Assembly: GCA_021781575.1 (NCBI GenBank)
Contig: JAJXWP010000018.1
Span: 16,508 to 80,507 of the forward strand
Reading direction: 5' to 3'
DNA from: Pseudomonadota bacterium
GTDB taxonomy: Bacteria; Pseudomonadota; Alphaproteobacteria; Rhodospirillales; Magnetospirillaceae
Length of the DNA: 64,000 nucleotides
Below the pieces are notes generated by a model. That model was not told where the DNA came from. It did not search any database and was given only the letters and a program-made list of their open reading frames with translations. A program made the translations under genes and the position numbers. Positions 46,926 through 58,250 of this stretch are shown here, one piece after another. Within the stretch, counting starts at the first letter, position 1. Each line of letters opens with the position of its first letter.

Positions 46926-46960
46926 ATATCCACCGAATCTGTGGATAAGTCTGTAGAAAA
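46926..46960. promoter_or_regulatory. Cluster of three DnaA-box-like sequences upstream of uvrC
   Basis: ATATCCACC (46926-46934, two mismatches), a perfect reverse DnaA box TGTGGATAA (46940-46948) and TGTAGAAAA (46952-46960, two mismatches) lie 12-14 bases apart, followed by an AT-rich stretch unusual for this genome. TATCCAC and GTGGATA also form an inverted repeat. It could be a DnaA-regulated site, a titration site or an origin; no dnaA, parA or hemE gene is nearby. Confidence 0.5.
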
Positions 46961-47067
46961 CCCATTGGGTTATTGGTTGCCCCCAAAGGAGTCCAAGGGT
47001 TTCAGCCCTTTGCCCAAAAACTATGCATCCGAGATAAAGGTGATGAAATTCAAATAGTTAGTCATTG

Positions 47068-47646
47068 TCAACGGTCAAGCCGGCTTAATTCTTCCGATTC
47101 CAATCTTGACACAGAGTTGCCATCCTGGCAGCCGAAGGCGCTGTGCAAAACTTCACAGGGCGGGGGAACCTTTTCCAATATATCGGATGGTCTATTGCAA
47201 CCCCTCGGCGATGTGCCGGAATGCGATTCCCAGGGCAGGATCGCAAACCGCTCAATTTCCACGCCGACGCTGGTCGCGTCTGGGAACACGTCGAGCTTCT
47301 CCACCCGGACCCGGGCGACGCGCACGCGGCGGTCTTCCAGGCAAAGCGCGGCGGCCCGCTCGGCCAATGTCTCGACCAGATTGACATGGCCGGAATCGAT
47401 CAGACGGCGGATGCTGGAAACCACCTGTTCATAGCAGACCACATTGGCCAGTTCATCCGCCGTGTTGGCGGTTTCCCCCTCGCGCACGGCCAGATCCAGG
47501 TTGATCCGGATGCGCTGCTTTTCCGTCTTTTCGTGGCTATGGACGCCGATGCTGGCCAGCAGTTCCAGATCGCGCACAAAAACGTGGCGCAGCGCGTTCC
47601 GCGCGTCGGCGAATCGCAGCGGTTGGATCACGTTGGCCTGTACCAT
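47068..47646 (-). CDS. folB: Dihydroneopterin aldolase, with long C-terminal tail
   Basis: Splits dihydroneopterin in folate synthesis. Core fold, about residues 15-140: RHVFVRDLELLASIGVHSHEK, QRIRINLDLAV, DELANVVCYEQVVSSI, NLVETLAERAAALCL and the strands ending in VGVEIER. The family is about 120 residues; here 192. The last ~50 residues (from about IAILPWE onward) have no family sequence and lie in DNA that is poorer in GC, so the native stop may have been lost and the frame extended. Divided from the FolM-like gene by 3 bases, both on the minus strand. Confidence 0.85.
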   Translation of the reverse strand: MVQANVIQPLRFADARNALRHVFVRDLELLASIGVHSHEKTEKQRIRINLDLAVREGETANTADELANVVCYEQVVSSIRRLIDSGHVNLVETLAERAAALCLEDRRVRVARVRVEKLDVFPDATSVGVEIERFAILPWESHSGTSPRGCNRPSDILEKVPPPCEVLHSAFGCQDGNSVSRLESEELSRLDR

Positions 47647-47649
47647 CGC

Positions 47650-48414
47650 TCATTCCTCCGGGGCCGTATCGGCGGGCGACCAGCACAGATGCTGGCCTCC
47701 GTCGAGGGCGATGAGTTGTCCGGTCATGGCCGGAGCCGACAGGATGAAGCGCAGGGCTTCTCCGATTTCTTCAGGCGAGGTGCCGCGCCGCAGGGGCATG
47801 GCGGCACATTGGCGGGCGAACTGCTCGGCGGTCTGGCGGGGGCTGGGCAGGGTCGGGCCGGGGCCGATGGCGTTGACCCGGATGCGTGGAGCCAAGGCCA
47901 AGGCCAGGGTCTGGGTGAGCGTCCACAGGCCGGCCTTGCTCAGGGTGTAAGTGGTGAAATGCGGGGTCAGGTTCCATACCCGTTGATCGATGATGTTCAC
48001 CACCGATCCCGTCGCATCCTCGGGCAGTTGGGCGGCGAAGGACTGGGTCAGCACGAAGGGTGCCCGAAGATTGGTCTCCATATGGGCGTCCCAGGAGCCT
48101 CGGGTGGCCGTCAGCGCTGAATCAAATTCAAAAATCGAGGCGTTGTTGACCAGAAGGCCCAGTGGTCCGAGTGCCTCGACAGCGCGCGGCACGAGGGTCA
48201 GGACGTCGTTCTCGTCGGCCAGGTCGCATTGCACCGTGACACCGTTGCCTCCGGCCAGCGCGATATCGTCGACCACCGCAAGGGCGGCTTCGGCCGAGCG
48301 CAGGTAATGGACGGCAACCGTCCAGCCATCCTTGGCCAAGGCAAGGGCCATGGCTCGGCCGATGCGATGGGCGGCGCCTGTAATCAGGGCGGTCTTGTAT
48401 AGCTGTTCCGACAT
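47650..48414 (-). CDS. SDR-family pteridine reductase / FolM-like oxidoreductase
   Basis: 254 residues. Short-chain dehydrogenase with NADP motif ALITGAAHRIGRAMA, NNASIFEFD and the catalytic YTLSKAG, with Ser in the preceding strand region (NIIDQRVWNLTPHF), and a final substrate loop rich in Arg. The sequence RVNAIGPGPTLPSP and its position next to folB suggest dihydromonapterin/dihydropteridine reductase FolM activity. Other SDR functions are possible; the family alone is certain. Confidence 0.82.
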   Translation of the reverse strand: MSEQLYKTALITGAAHRIGRAMALALAKDGWTVAVHYLRSAEAALAVVDDIALAGGNGVTVQCDLADENDVLTLVPRAVEALGPLGLLVNNASIFEFDSALTATRGSWDAHMETNLRAPFVLTQSFAAQLPEDATGSVVNIIDQRVWNLTPHFTTYTLSKAGLWTLTQTLALALAPRIRVNAIGPGPTLPSPRQTAEQFARQCAAMPLRRGTSPEEIGEALRFILSAPAMTGQLIALDGGQHLCWSPADTAPEE

Positions 48415-48463
48415 GCGGGCGGAGAATGCGCCAGTCGTGCCGCCGGTTCAAGGGGCAAGGCAA

Positions 48464-48489
48464 CCTCCCCGGTCGAGAGACCGGGGAGG
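48464..48489 (-). terminator. Hairpin terminator after the EF-G-like gene
   Basis: CCTCCCCGGTC pairs perfectly with GACCGGGGAGG around a GAGA/TCTC tetraloop, an 11-bp stem in the gap between the EF-G-like and FolM-like genes. In the minus direction it is followed by TTGCCTT, a weak U-tract. Confidence 0.68.
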
Positions 48490-48502
48490 ACAGGGGGCCA
48501 AC

Positions 48503-50530
48503 CTATTGCGCCGCCAGGGCGGCGCGGCGCTCTTCAACCACCTTGTCGGCGCCGCGCCCGGTCATTTCCTGCAAATGATCGAAGCGCCAGGAAAATGTGC
48601 CGACGCCCATGGTCAGCGAGCGTAACTCGACGATCAGGTCGCTCATCTCGGCTTGCGGCAGGAAGGCCGAGACCACATCCCAGCCTTTCCATCCGTCCTT
48701 GGCCTCATAGCCGAGAATCTGGCCCCGCCGCCCCGAGATGATGCGTTGGGCCTTCGAGGTAAATTCGGCCGGGACGGCGATTTCGACGGCCAGAATCGGT
48801 TCCAGCAGCACCGGGTCGCATTTCGGCATGCCCTCGGTCATGGCGATGCGGGCTGCCGTCTTGAAGGCCATGTCGGAACTGTCGACGGTGTGATAGCTGC
48901 CGCTGGTCAAGGTCACCTTGATGTCGACCACCGGAAAGCCGAGAGGGCCACGTTTGAGGTAGTCCTCGACTCCTTCGGCAACGGAGGGGATGTACTGCTT
49001 CGGCACCACGCCGCCGACGATGGTGTCGGCGAACTGGAAGCCGCTTCCGCGGGGCTGCGGCGCGATATCCACATAGATGTCTCCGAACTGGCCATGGCCG
49101 CCGCTCTGCCGCTTGTGCCGCCCATGCTCCGAGACCGTCTTGCGGATCGTTTCCTTGTAGGGAACCTGCGGCCTATGGCCCGCGACCGCCAGATTAAAGC
49201 GGTTTCGCAGCTTTTCCAGGGCGACCTGGAGGTGGATTTCTCCCTGGCCCCACAGAACCAATTCGCCGACGTCCTGGCTCTGCTCTACCGAAAGAGAGGG
49301 ATCTTCTTCGGTCAACTTGGCCAGAGCCCCGGTTAGTTTGACTTCATCCTGCTTCTTTTCGGCATGCACGGAAAGCGAGAAGAGGGGCGGCAGCGGGGTC
49401 GGCCAGGGAATGATGCCGGTCTCGACGGTGCCCAGTACATCGCCCGTATTGACGGTGTCCAGCCGGCCGAATGCCACCACTTCGCCCGGCCCGGCCTTGC
49501 TCACCTTCTGCAGACTGGCTCCCACGGCGGTGAACAGTCCCGAAGGGCGAATTCCGTTGATCGTGCCGCCTTCGCCGACCTCCCCGCGCCAGATGCGCGC
49601 ATAGGACAGCTTGCCGGTATGGGCGGCGTGGACCGTCTTGAAGACCCGCCCCGCCGGCCCGCCTTCTTCGGCGAAGCCATGCCGCGCCGCGCTGACCAGC
49701 GGACTGGGGACATCGTGGCGGAGGCATTTCAGCAGCCGGTTGATGCCATGGTCGAGGGTCGCCGATCCGAAGAACACCGGCACGATGAGATCACGTTCCA
49801 GGTCGCGCGATAGATTATCATAGACTTCGGTAGTCGGTGGGGCGACGTCGGAAAGCAATTCCTCGAGCAGATGGTCGTCGAGGTCAGCCAGATGCTCGAG
49901 CATTTCCTGCCGGGCCGTCTGCTCTTCCGACAGCGTCGCCTCCGGAAGTTTTATCAGTTCCGAGCGTTTCCCTTCCCGATACTGCCAGGCCCGCTCACTC
50001 ACCAAGTCGACGAAGCCGGAGATGGCCTCGCCGTTCCTGATCGGCAATTCACGCAGCAGCAATGGCCGGTCCGATACTGCCTGCAATGCCTCCAGGGTTT
50101 CGCGCAGCCGGGCCTGGGCCGATTCCACCTTGTTGATGAACAAGACATGGGGAATGGCGTGCTGATCGAGGAATTTCAGGATCGGAGCCAGCATTACCGC
50201 CCGCGCCGGTTCAGGTTCGACCACCACCACCGCGGTGTCGGCCACCATCAGCGCGTTGTAGGTGTCCTGTTGAAATTCGATTGAGCCCGGGCAATCGAGA
50301 AAGGTCCATTGGTCGTCGAGATAGCTGGCGGCGGCGACCGTGACCTCGGTGCTCATTCCCCGGTGACGCGCCTCGGGCGAGGCATCGCCGACCGAACTGC
50401 CGTCCGCCACGCCGCCCTTGCGGTGGATGGTGCCGGTGGTCAGCAGGAGGCTTTCGAGAAGGGTGGTTTTACCGCTGCCGTAAGGACCGACCAAAGCGGC
50501 AACACGGGGCAAGGTGGACCTGGACGTCAT
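48503..50530 (-). CDS. Elongation factor G-like protein (EF-G2-type), probably not the translocase
   Basis: 675 residues with GTPase domain GPYGSGKTTLLESLL (G1), a G3 that reads DCPGSIEF, and NKVE (G4), then the EF-G domains II-V: VFKTVHAAHTGKLSYARIWRGEV, the domain III and domain IV segments GGVVPKQYIPSVAEGVED, and a C-terminal Arg/Glu-rich part. In the canonical G3 (DTPGHVDF) the His activates water; here Ser replaces it, and the Arg/Lys tip of domain IV is different. This family is distinct from the essential fusA. Possible stress or ribosome factor; the exact role is unknown. Confidence 0.88.
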   Translation of the reverse strand: MTSRSTLPRVAALVGPYGSGKTTLLESLLLTTGTIHRKGGVADGSSVGDASPEARHRGMSTEVTVAAASYLDDQWTFLDCPGSIEFQQDTYNALMVADTAVVVVEPEPARAVMLAPILKFLDQHAIPHVLFINKVESAQARLRETLEALQAVSDRPLLLRELPIRNGEAISGFVDLVSERAWQYREGKRSELIKLPEATLSEEQTARQEMLEHLADLDDHLLEELLSDVAPPTTEVYDNLSRDLERDLIVPVFFGSATLDHGINRLLKCLRHDVPSPLVSAARHGFAEEGGPAGRVFKTVHAAHTGKLSYARIWRGEVGEGGTINGIRPSGLFTAVGASLQKVSKAGPGEVVAFGRLDTVNTGDVLGTVETGIIPWPTPLPPLFSLSVHAEKKQDEVKLTGALAKLTEEDPSLSVEQSQDVGELVLWGQGEIHLQVALEKLRNRFNLAVAGHRPQVPYKETIRKTVSEHGRHKRQSGGHGQFGDIYVDIAPQPRGSGFQFADTIVGGVVPKQYIPSVAEGVEDYLKRGPLGFPVVDIKVTLTSGSYHTVDSSDMAFKTAARIAMTEGMPKCDPVLLEPILAVEIAVPAEFTSKAQRIISGRRGQILGYEAKDGWKGWDVVSAFLPQAEMSDLIVELRSLTMGVGTFSWRFDHLQEMTGRGADKVVEERRAALAAQ

Positions 50531-50560
50531 CTGGTTCCCCTCCTGTCAACGTGACTTCAA

Positions 50561-50637
50561 TGTCATCCTGACGACCGGAGGGAGGAAGGATCCCGTTGAT
50601 GAAGGGGAGATCCCTCGCTTCGCTCGGGATGACAGGA
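50561..50637. repeat. Dispersed palindromic intergenic element, copy B
   Basis: Second copy of the element at 34781-34857 (same orientation), starting GTCATCCTGACGACCGGAGG and ending CTCGGGATGACAGGA. Arms are inverted copies (GTCATCC vs GGGATGAC). Lies between the argC and EF-G-like genes. Confidence 0.8.
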
Positions 50638-50733
50638 TTCAGACCAACGACGAAGCAGCACAAGGTGCCACAATGCTCCACCCAAGCATGCGATCTGGCA
50701 ATAGAAAATGAGGGAATGGGCGGGGGAAGGCGA

Positions 50734-51699
50734 TCAGTTGCCGGCGGCGCTATCCAAGCCGTAATCGCCGCCACCCGACAGCCCCAGCATGACGTCCATG
50801 TTTTGCACGGCGGCGCCCGAGGCCCCCTTGCCCAGGTTGTCGAGGCGCGCCACCAGCAGTGCGGTCTTCTCGGATGGGTTGTCGAAGACGAACAACTCCA
50901 CCATGTTGGTCCCGTTCAGCGCTTCCGGCGCCAGAACTTTGGGCCGGTGATCGAAGGGAGTGACGCTGATGAACCGCTGCCCGGCGTAGCGTGTCGCCAA
51001 GGCATCGTGCAGGTCGCGGCCGGTGATCGTTTTCGGCAGGCTCCACAGCAGCAGCGGCACCTGTACCAGCATTCCTTGGCGGAAGGCTCCCACCGCCGGC
51101 GTGAACAGTGGATTGTGGACCAAGCCGGAATGAAGCCGCATCTCGGAGACGTGCTTATGGCCGAGTTCCAGCGCATAGGCCCGGTAGGGATCGGTGATCT
51201 GCTCCGGCCCACGACCTTCGAACGCGTCGATCATCTGCCGGCCGCCGCCGCTATAGCCCGACAAGCCCTGGATGGCGATGGGCGTGGTGGCCGGAAGCAG
51301 TCCGGCATCGACCAGAGGGCGCAGCAGTGCCAGCGCTCCGGTGGGGTAGCAGCCCGGATTGGCCACCCGTTTCGCCCGGTGGAGGTGCACGGCCTGATCG
51401 GCCGTCAGTTCCGGGAAGCCGTAGACCCAATCCGGGTGGGTGCGATGCGCCGTGCTGGCGTCAAGGATGTGAACGGCCGGATTGTCGACCAGTGCCACGG
51501 CCGCCTTCGCCGCTTCGTCCGGCAGGCAGAGGATGGCCAGGTCGACGGCGTTCAGCAGGCGCCGCCGCTCGGTATCGTCCTTGCGCTTGGCCGGGTCGAT
51601 GCTTACCAGTTCGATGTCGGTCCTTCCGGCCAGCCGGGCGCTGATCTGCAGTCCGGTGGTGCCGGCCTCGCCATCGATGAAAACAAGCGGCTTGCTCAT
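50734..51699 (-). CDS. argC: N-acetyl-gamma-glutamyl-phosphate reductase
   Basis: NADPH-dependent step of arginine synthesis. [16 protein letters not shown] at the N-terminus is the nucleotide fold of the short (type 2) form; the catalytic Cys lies in [12 protein letters not shown]. Later segments [13 protein letters not shown] and SALSGSTGAGR-like [10 protein letters not shown] are conserved. 321 residues from the chosen ATG (AAGCCGCTT-side start [13 protein letters not shown]); a longer upstream frame runs through a palindromic repeat and is rejected. Neighbour: aspartate aminotransferase upstream. Confidence 0.95.
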   Translation of the reverse strand: MSKPLVFIDGEAGTTGLQISARLAGRTDIELVSIDPAKRKDDTERRRLLNAVDLAILCLPDEAAKAAVALVDNPAVHILDASTAHRTHPDWVYGFPELTADQAVHLHRAKRVANPGCYPTGALALLRPLVDAGLLPATTPIAIQGLSGYSGGGRQMIDAFEGRGPEQITDPYRAYALELGHKHVSEMRLHSGLVHNPLFTPAVGAFRQGMLVQVPLLLWSLPKTITGRDLHDALATRYAGQRFISVTPFDHRPKVLAPEALNGTNMVELFVFDNPSEKTALLVARLDNLGKGASGAAVQNMDVMLGLSGGGDYGLDSAAGN

Positions 51700-51716
51700 G
51701 GCATTTCCCTCGGTAT

Positions 51717-51777
51717 CGTCACCCCCGGGCTTGGCCCGGGGGTCCTTGGGTGCCCGGATCACGTCCGGGCATGACGA
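51717..51777. repeat. Dispersed palindromic intergenic element (GGGCTTGGCCCGG type)
   Basis: CCCCCGGGCTTGGCCCGGGGG is a near-perfect 10-bp hairpin, then TCCTTGGG and CCCGGATCACGTCCGGG, ending in CATGACG, which inverts the initial CGTCA. This is the two-hairpin intergenic repeat found in many alphaproteobacteria. It stands between argC and the aminotransferase gene, 18 bases from the argC start. Confidence 0.75.
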
Positions 51778-51784
51778 AAGGATG

Positions 51785-53029
<1,245 letters not shown>

Positions 53030-53111
53030 TTACTGCCGTGCCGACCGGGGTGCAAGCGGAAGCTTGGCAGTCCAGCCATGCCGTCCAGCCAGCGCGCCCG
53101 GCGCGCGATCT

Positions 53112-53162
53112 TCACGATTACCGGCGGCGCCGGCGGGGCTTTGACGATTACCGGCGGAGCCG
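53112..53162. repeat. Two-copy 30-base tandem repeat, GC-rich
   Basis: ACGATTACCGGCGGCGCCGGC and ACGATTACCGGCGGAGCCGGC occur 30 bases apart, with one substitution, in the gap downstream of the FecR-like gene. Too few copies for a CRISPR or minisatellite; probably a small slippage duplication or an RNA element. Confidence 0.55.
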
Positions 53163-53173
53163 GCAGGATGCCG

Positions 53174-54850
53174 TCACCGCCGCTCGCCGGGAGCGCCGCG
53201 AGACTGTTCTCCGGTAGGATGCGCCGGGGCCGCCGGATGGGCGGAATGCGGCGGCTGGCCTTGGGGCTGCCGCGGCAGCCGCACCCAGCCTCTGGGAGTT
53301 GGTATCGGAAGGGTTTGCTGGACCGGGTGGCGGACCGGCGCCTGGGCCATGGGGCTCTGCCGTTGCGGTGGTCCCCGGAAAGTCCGCTCCGGCATGGGGC
53401 GGAACTGAGTGGGCGAGGGCGGCCGGACTTCCGGCTGCAGTCGCTGGACCGTCGGCCGCGGTGGCAGCTGACGGGTTTGCGGCCCGGGCGCCGACGGCCG
53501 ATATGGGGCGGCAGAGGGGGGTGCCGGCAGCTTTGGTGCAGGCTGTTCGCCATGGGGAGCGCCCCGCCGGGCCTCCCGCGTCGGTCGTAGGCGGGTGATA
53601 TCAGCGGTCACCCGGGCCTGGGCAAGCTGCTGCGGCGCGATCGGAAGCATGGCGTGGTGGACTTGCCGTGCGGCGACGAAGGCGGCGGTCGGCACCGCCG
53701 TCGCCGCAGCGTGGTTGATGTATTTCCTCGCCGGAACATTGGGGCTGCTGGTCTGGCGGACGGTGTTGGTCACATGGGGGATGTTGACCTTCCGCACATA
53801 GGCGGGGCTGGCCCGATAATAGGGGTGGAAAATTTCGCCGGGGCCCAGGGGCACCCAGCCGACGGCCGGCATGCCGCCGGCGACGATGCCGCCGCCGGGG
53901 CTGCCGAGGAAGGCGACCATGGCGGGGGCGTAGACCGGCTGCTCGACCCAATGGCCAGGGCACCATCCCCAACGTCCGCCCACGGTGACCCAGCGGCCGT
54001 AATGGAAGGGGGTGAAGCCCCAGGGAGCGTCGTCGACCCAGGTCCAGCCCCAGGGCGGCACGAAAGCCCAACGGCCGTAGCGGTAGGGAGCCCAGCCGGC
54101 GGCCACCGTCGTCGGGAACCATATGGGACCGTATTGCGGGAGGTTGTCCCACAAGCCGGATTGGTCGAGATCCTGGTAGCCCGTCATCTCGGGCGAAAGG
54201 TATTGCAGGCTCTGCGAGCCTGCTTCGCGGCGGTCCCGCGCCAGCGCCCAGTCATCGAAGGGCGTGGCCTCGGCCTCGGCCAGACGAAGAGATGACTGGT
54301 CCGGGCTGATCACCGCCTCCTCGCCGGGCTGCAGATCCACAGCCGTGCGCGGCCCGACCAGGCGCGCTTCGCCGTCCAGGACGGCGATCGCGGTGCGGCC
54401 GGGGGATCCGTCGCCAGCGGGCCGGCCGGCTTCGATGTGATAGGTTCCGGGCTGCAGCAGATCAACCTCGCCGGGCGCCGTCACCACCTGCACGCCGCCG
54501 GGCGGCATGGCCCACAGGTGTAGATTGACCACGCCCTGGTCGATGCGGATTTGCAGCCCGTTGGTGTCGACGTGCAGCATGTCGGTCTCGGTTCGCTCGT
54601 CCATCCGCAACTCGGCCGGCCCGATCTGCACTTCGGCGCGTGCCGCCGAATCGGTCCATAAGGCGTCGCCGGCGATGATCGGGAAATTTACCGTGGCGGG
54701 GACCCACTGGTTCTGGTCACCGGTATGAAACGAGACCGGGCCTTCGACGTAGCTGAGGCGCCCGACGAGGCCGGGCGGGTCGGCCAGGGCGGGTGAGATG
54801 CCGCAGATCAAGATGGCGGCGGCAACGGCGAGGCGGCGCGTGAGTGGCAT
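53174..54850 (-). CDS. FecR-like/DUF6600-type Trp-rich exported protein
   Basis: 558 residues from the ATG with AGG upstream. N-terminal signal (RRLAVAAAILICGISPALADP), then a FecR-like beta domain (SYVEGPVSFHTGDQNQW, GDALWTDSAARAEVQIG), about residues 25-200. The central third is full of W-x-(P)-Y-x-Y-G-RW units (YRYGRWAFVPPWGWTWVDDAPWG, FHYGRWVTVGGRWGWCPGHW, in parts), and the C-terminal 150 residues are Pro/Arg/Gln-rich and disordered. Exported or cell-envelope-linked; function unknown. The Trp-Gly units resemble DUF6600 proteins near FecR domains. Confidence 0.78.
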   Translation of the reverse strand: MPLTRRLAVAAAILICGISPALADPPGLVGRLSYVEGPVSFHTGDQNQWVPATVNFPIIAGDALWTDSAARAEVQIGPAELRMDERTETDMLHVDTNGLQIRIDQGVVNLHLWAMPPGGVQVVTAPGEVDLLQPGTYHIEAGRPAGDGSPGRTAIAVLDGEARLVGPRTAVDLQPGEEAVISPDQSSLRLAEAEATPFDDWALARDRREAGSQSLQYLSPEMTGYQDLDQSGLWDNLPQYGPIWFPTTVAAGWAPYRYGRWAFVPPWGWTWVDDAPWGFTPFHYGRWVTVGGRWGWCPGHWVEQPVYAPAMVAFLGSPGGGIVAGGMPAVGWVPLGPGEIFHPYYRASPAYVRKVNIPHVTNTVRQTSSPNVPARKYINHAAATAVPTAAFVAARQVHHAMLPIAPQQLAQARVTADITRLRPTREARRGAPHGEQPAPKLPAPPSAAPYRPSAPGPQTRQLPPRPTVQRLQPEVRPPSPTQFRPMPERTFRGPPQRQSPMAQAPVRHPVQQTLPIPTPRGWVRLPRQPQGQPPHSAHPAAPAHPTGEQSRGAPGERR

Positions 54851-54980
54851 TGGAACCTGCAAAATTATAGCCGGTCATGGTGCCGCCGCCCTCTGGGAAA
54901 AGAAAGGCCGTCACGTGGCGGCGTCGCCGCAACTAAGCGGCCTCCGATGGTCGCGCTGGTGCCGGCCGGCGGTGACTCCA

Positions 54981-54986
54981 TATAAT
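54981..54986 (+). promoter_or_regulatory. TATAAT -10 box immediately upstream of uvrB
   Basis: A perfect TATAAT ends 5 bases before the uvrB ATG (54992). A transcript start about 6-8 bases downstream would be at or just beyond the first codon, which means a leaderless or very short-leader message. No ribosome binding site precedes the ATG. No good -35 is seen at 17 bases. Confidence 0.4.
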
Positions 54987-54991
54987 GGGCC

Positions 54992-57133
<2,142 letters not shown>

Positions 57134-57174
57134 ACTTGCCGCGGCAAAGTGCATTTGCCGATTGTTAATGCCGC

Positions 57175-57202
57175 TTGGATTGGGTGTAAAATATGTTATA
57201 AA
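57175..57202 (+). promoter_or_regulatory. Candidate promoter for the pseudo-receiver gene
   Basis: TTGGAT (57175-57180) and TATAAA (57197-57202), separated by 16 bases, lie in an AT-rich gap. The start would give a leader of about 30 bases before the TTG at 57241, with GCGAGG just upstream of that TTG. Confidence 0.52.
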
Positions 57203-57240
57203 TTTCTTCCATCTTTAATAGCCTTAACGGCGAGGCGCAC

Positions 57241-58155
57241 TTGGCAAAGTGGCGCTATGATAATGTTCGCGCCGTCTTCGCCATGGCGAATGATGAATTG
57301 CGCAGCACCGTCCGCCAGTCTGTGCGCCGGTTCGGCATGCGGAACTGCGAGGATGTTCTCACTGTCGCCGCACTGGAAGATCGGCTGCGGCTCGACGACA
57401 TCGATTTGCTGATCACCACCCCCCACCTTGCCGGCATTGATGTCGGCGGATTGTTGCAGGAGGTGCGCCATGGACGCGTCGGGCCCAATCCGTTCCTGAT
57501 CGTCGTCACCTTGCTCGACGCGCCCTGTCCGGATATGGCCCGCCGCGTGGTCGATTCCGGTACCGACGACCTGTTGCTTACGCCTTTGTCGGCGACCCAA
57601 CTGGTGGAGCGGCTTGACAGCTTCGTCATGGGGCGCCGGCCGTTCGTCGTCACCCACGACTATGTCGGGCCCGACCGGCGCGGCGGCAATCGTTCCGACG
57701 GCGAAGCCGTGGCCCGTATCGAGGTGCCTAACCCGATTCGCTATCAGGTGGTAGCCAACGCCGACGGCAGTTCGCTCGGAGAGCAGATTCGGGAGGCCGG
57801 CCAGCGGCTCAACCTGCAGAAAATTAAATGCTACGGTGAGCAGGTCAGCTTCCTGATCGGGCGCATCGTCGTCGCTTTCGGCGAAAGCGGCAGCCAGTCC
57901 GGTATCCTTGCCGACGTCCAGGCCTTAAGCAAGGTTGGCTGCGATATGGTCCGGCGAATCGTCGGCACCAATTTCGTCCACGGTGTCGAACTGCTGACCG
58001 CGCTTTGCCGGCTGTGCGATCGGATGAGCGAGAGCGATCGCAATCCCAAGCCGGCGGAAATCGGCATCCTGCCGATTTTGGCCAAAGGCATCGAGCGGCT
58101 GCTCGCCGAGGACCCCGAAGCCATTTCCTGGGCCAAGGCGGCGCTGGTCCTTTAG
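57241..58155 (+). CDS. Degenerate (phospho-Asp-lacking) receiver-like protein
   Basis: 304 residues, TTG start supported by GCGAGG upstream. Residues 1-130 fold like a CheY receiver: VRAVFAMANDELRSTVRQSVRRFGM at the N-terminus, DLLITTPHLAGIDVGGLL in place of the phosphorylated loop, IVVTLLDAP, GTDDLLLTPLSATQLVERL at the end. The acidic pair, phospho-acceptor Asp (here Thr) and conserved Lys (here Thr) are absent. HDYVGPDRR, a motif common in alphaproteobacterial response-regulator linkers, follows, then an all-helical C-terminal domain. Output function unknown. Confidence 0.78.
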   Translation: MAKWRYDNVRAVFAMANDELRSTVRQSVRRFGMRNCEDVLTVAALEDRLRLDDIDLLITTPHLAGIDVGGLLQEVRHGRVGPNPFLIVVTLLDAPCPDMARRVVDSGTDDLLLTPLSATQLVERLDSFVMGRRPFVVTHDYVGPDRRGGNRSDGEAVARIEVPNPIRYQVVANADGSSLGEQIREAGQRLNLQKIKCYGEQVSFLIGRIVVAFGESGSQSGILADVQALSKVGCDMVRRIVGTNFVHGVELLTALCRLCDRMSESDRNPKPAEIGILPILAKGIERLLAEDPEAISWAKAALVL

Positions 58156-58250
58156 CCCAATCCAAAGAGGTTCATCCGGTCGACCGGGCGTGGTAACCTG
58201 ACGGCGGCCGCTCGCCGCCCGTTTCGTGCGATCCCAACTCGGTGAACCGA

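Noticed and set aside
46926..47067. Definite chromosomal replication origin
   Set aside because: Three DnaA-like boxes are suggestive, but no dnaA/parAB/hemE-type neighbours and no skew calculation were possible. Reported only as a candidate.
53112..53162. CRISPR array or minisatellite
   Set aside because: Just two copies with a 30-base period and no cas genes.
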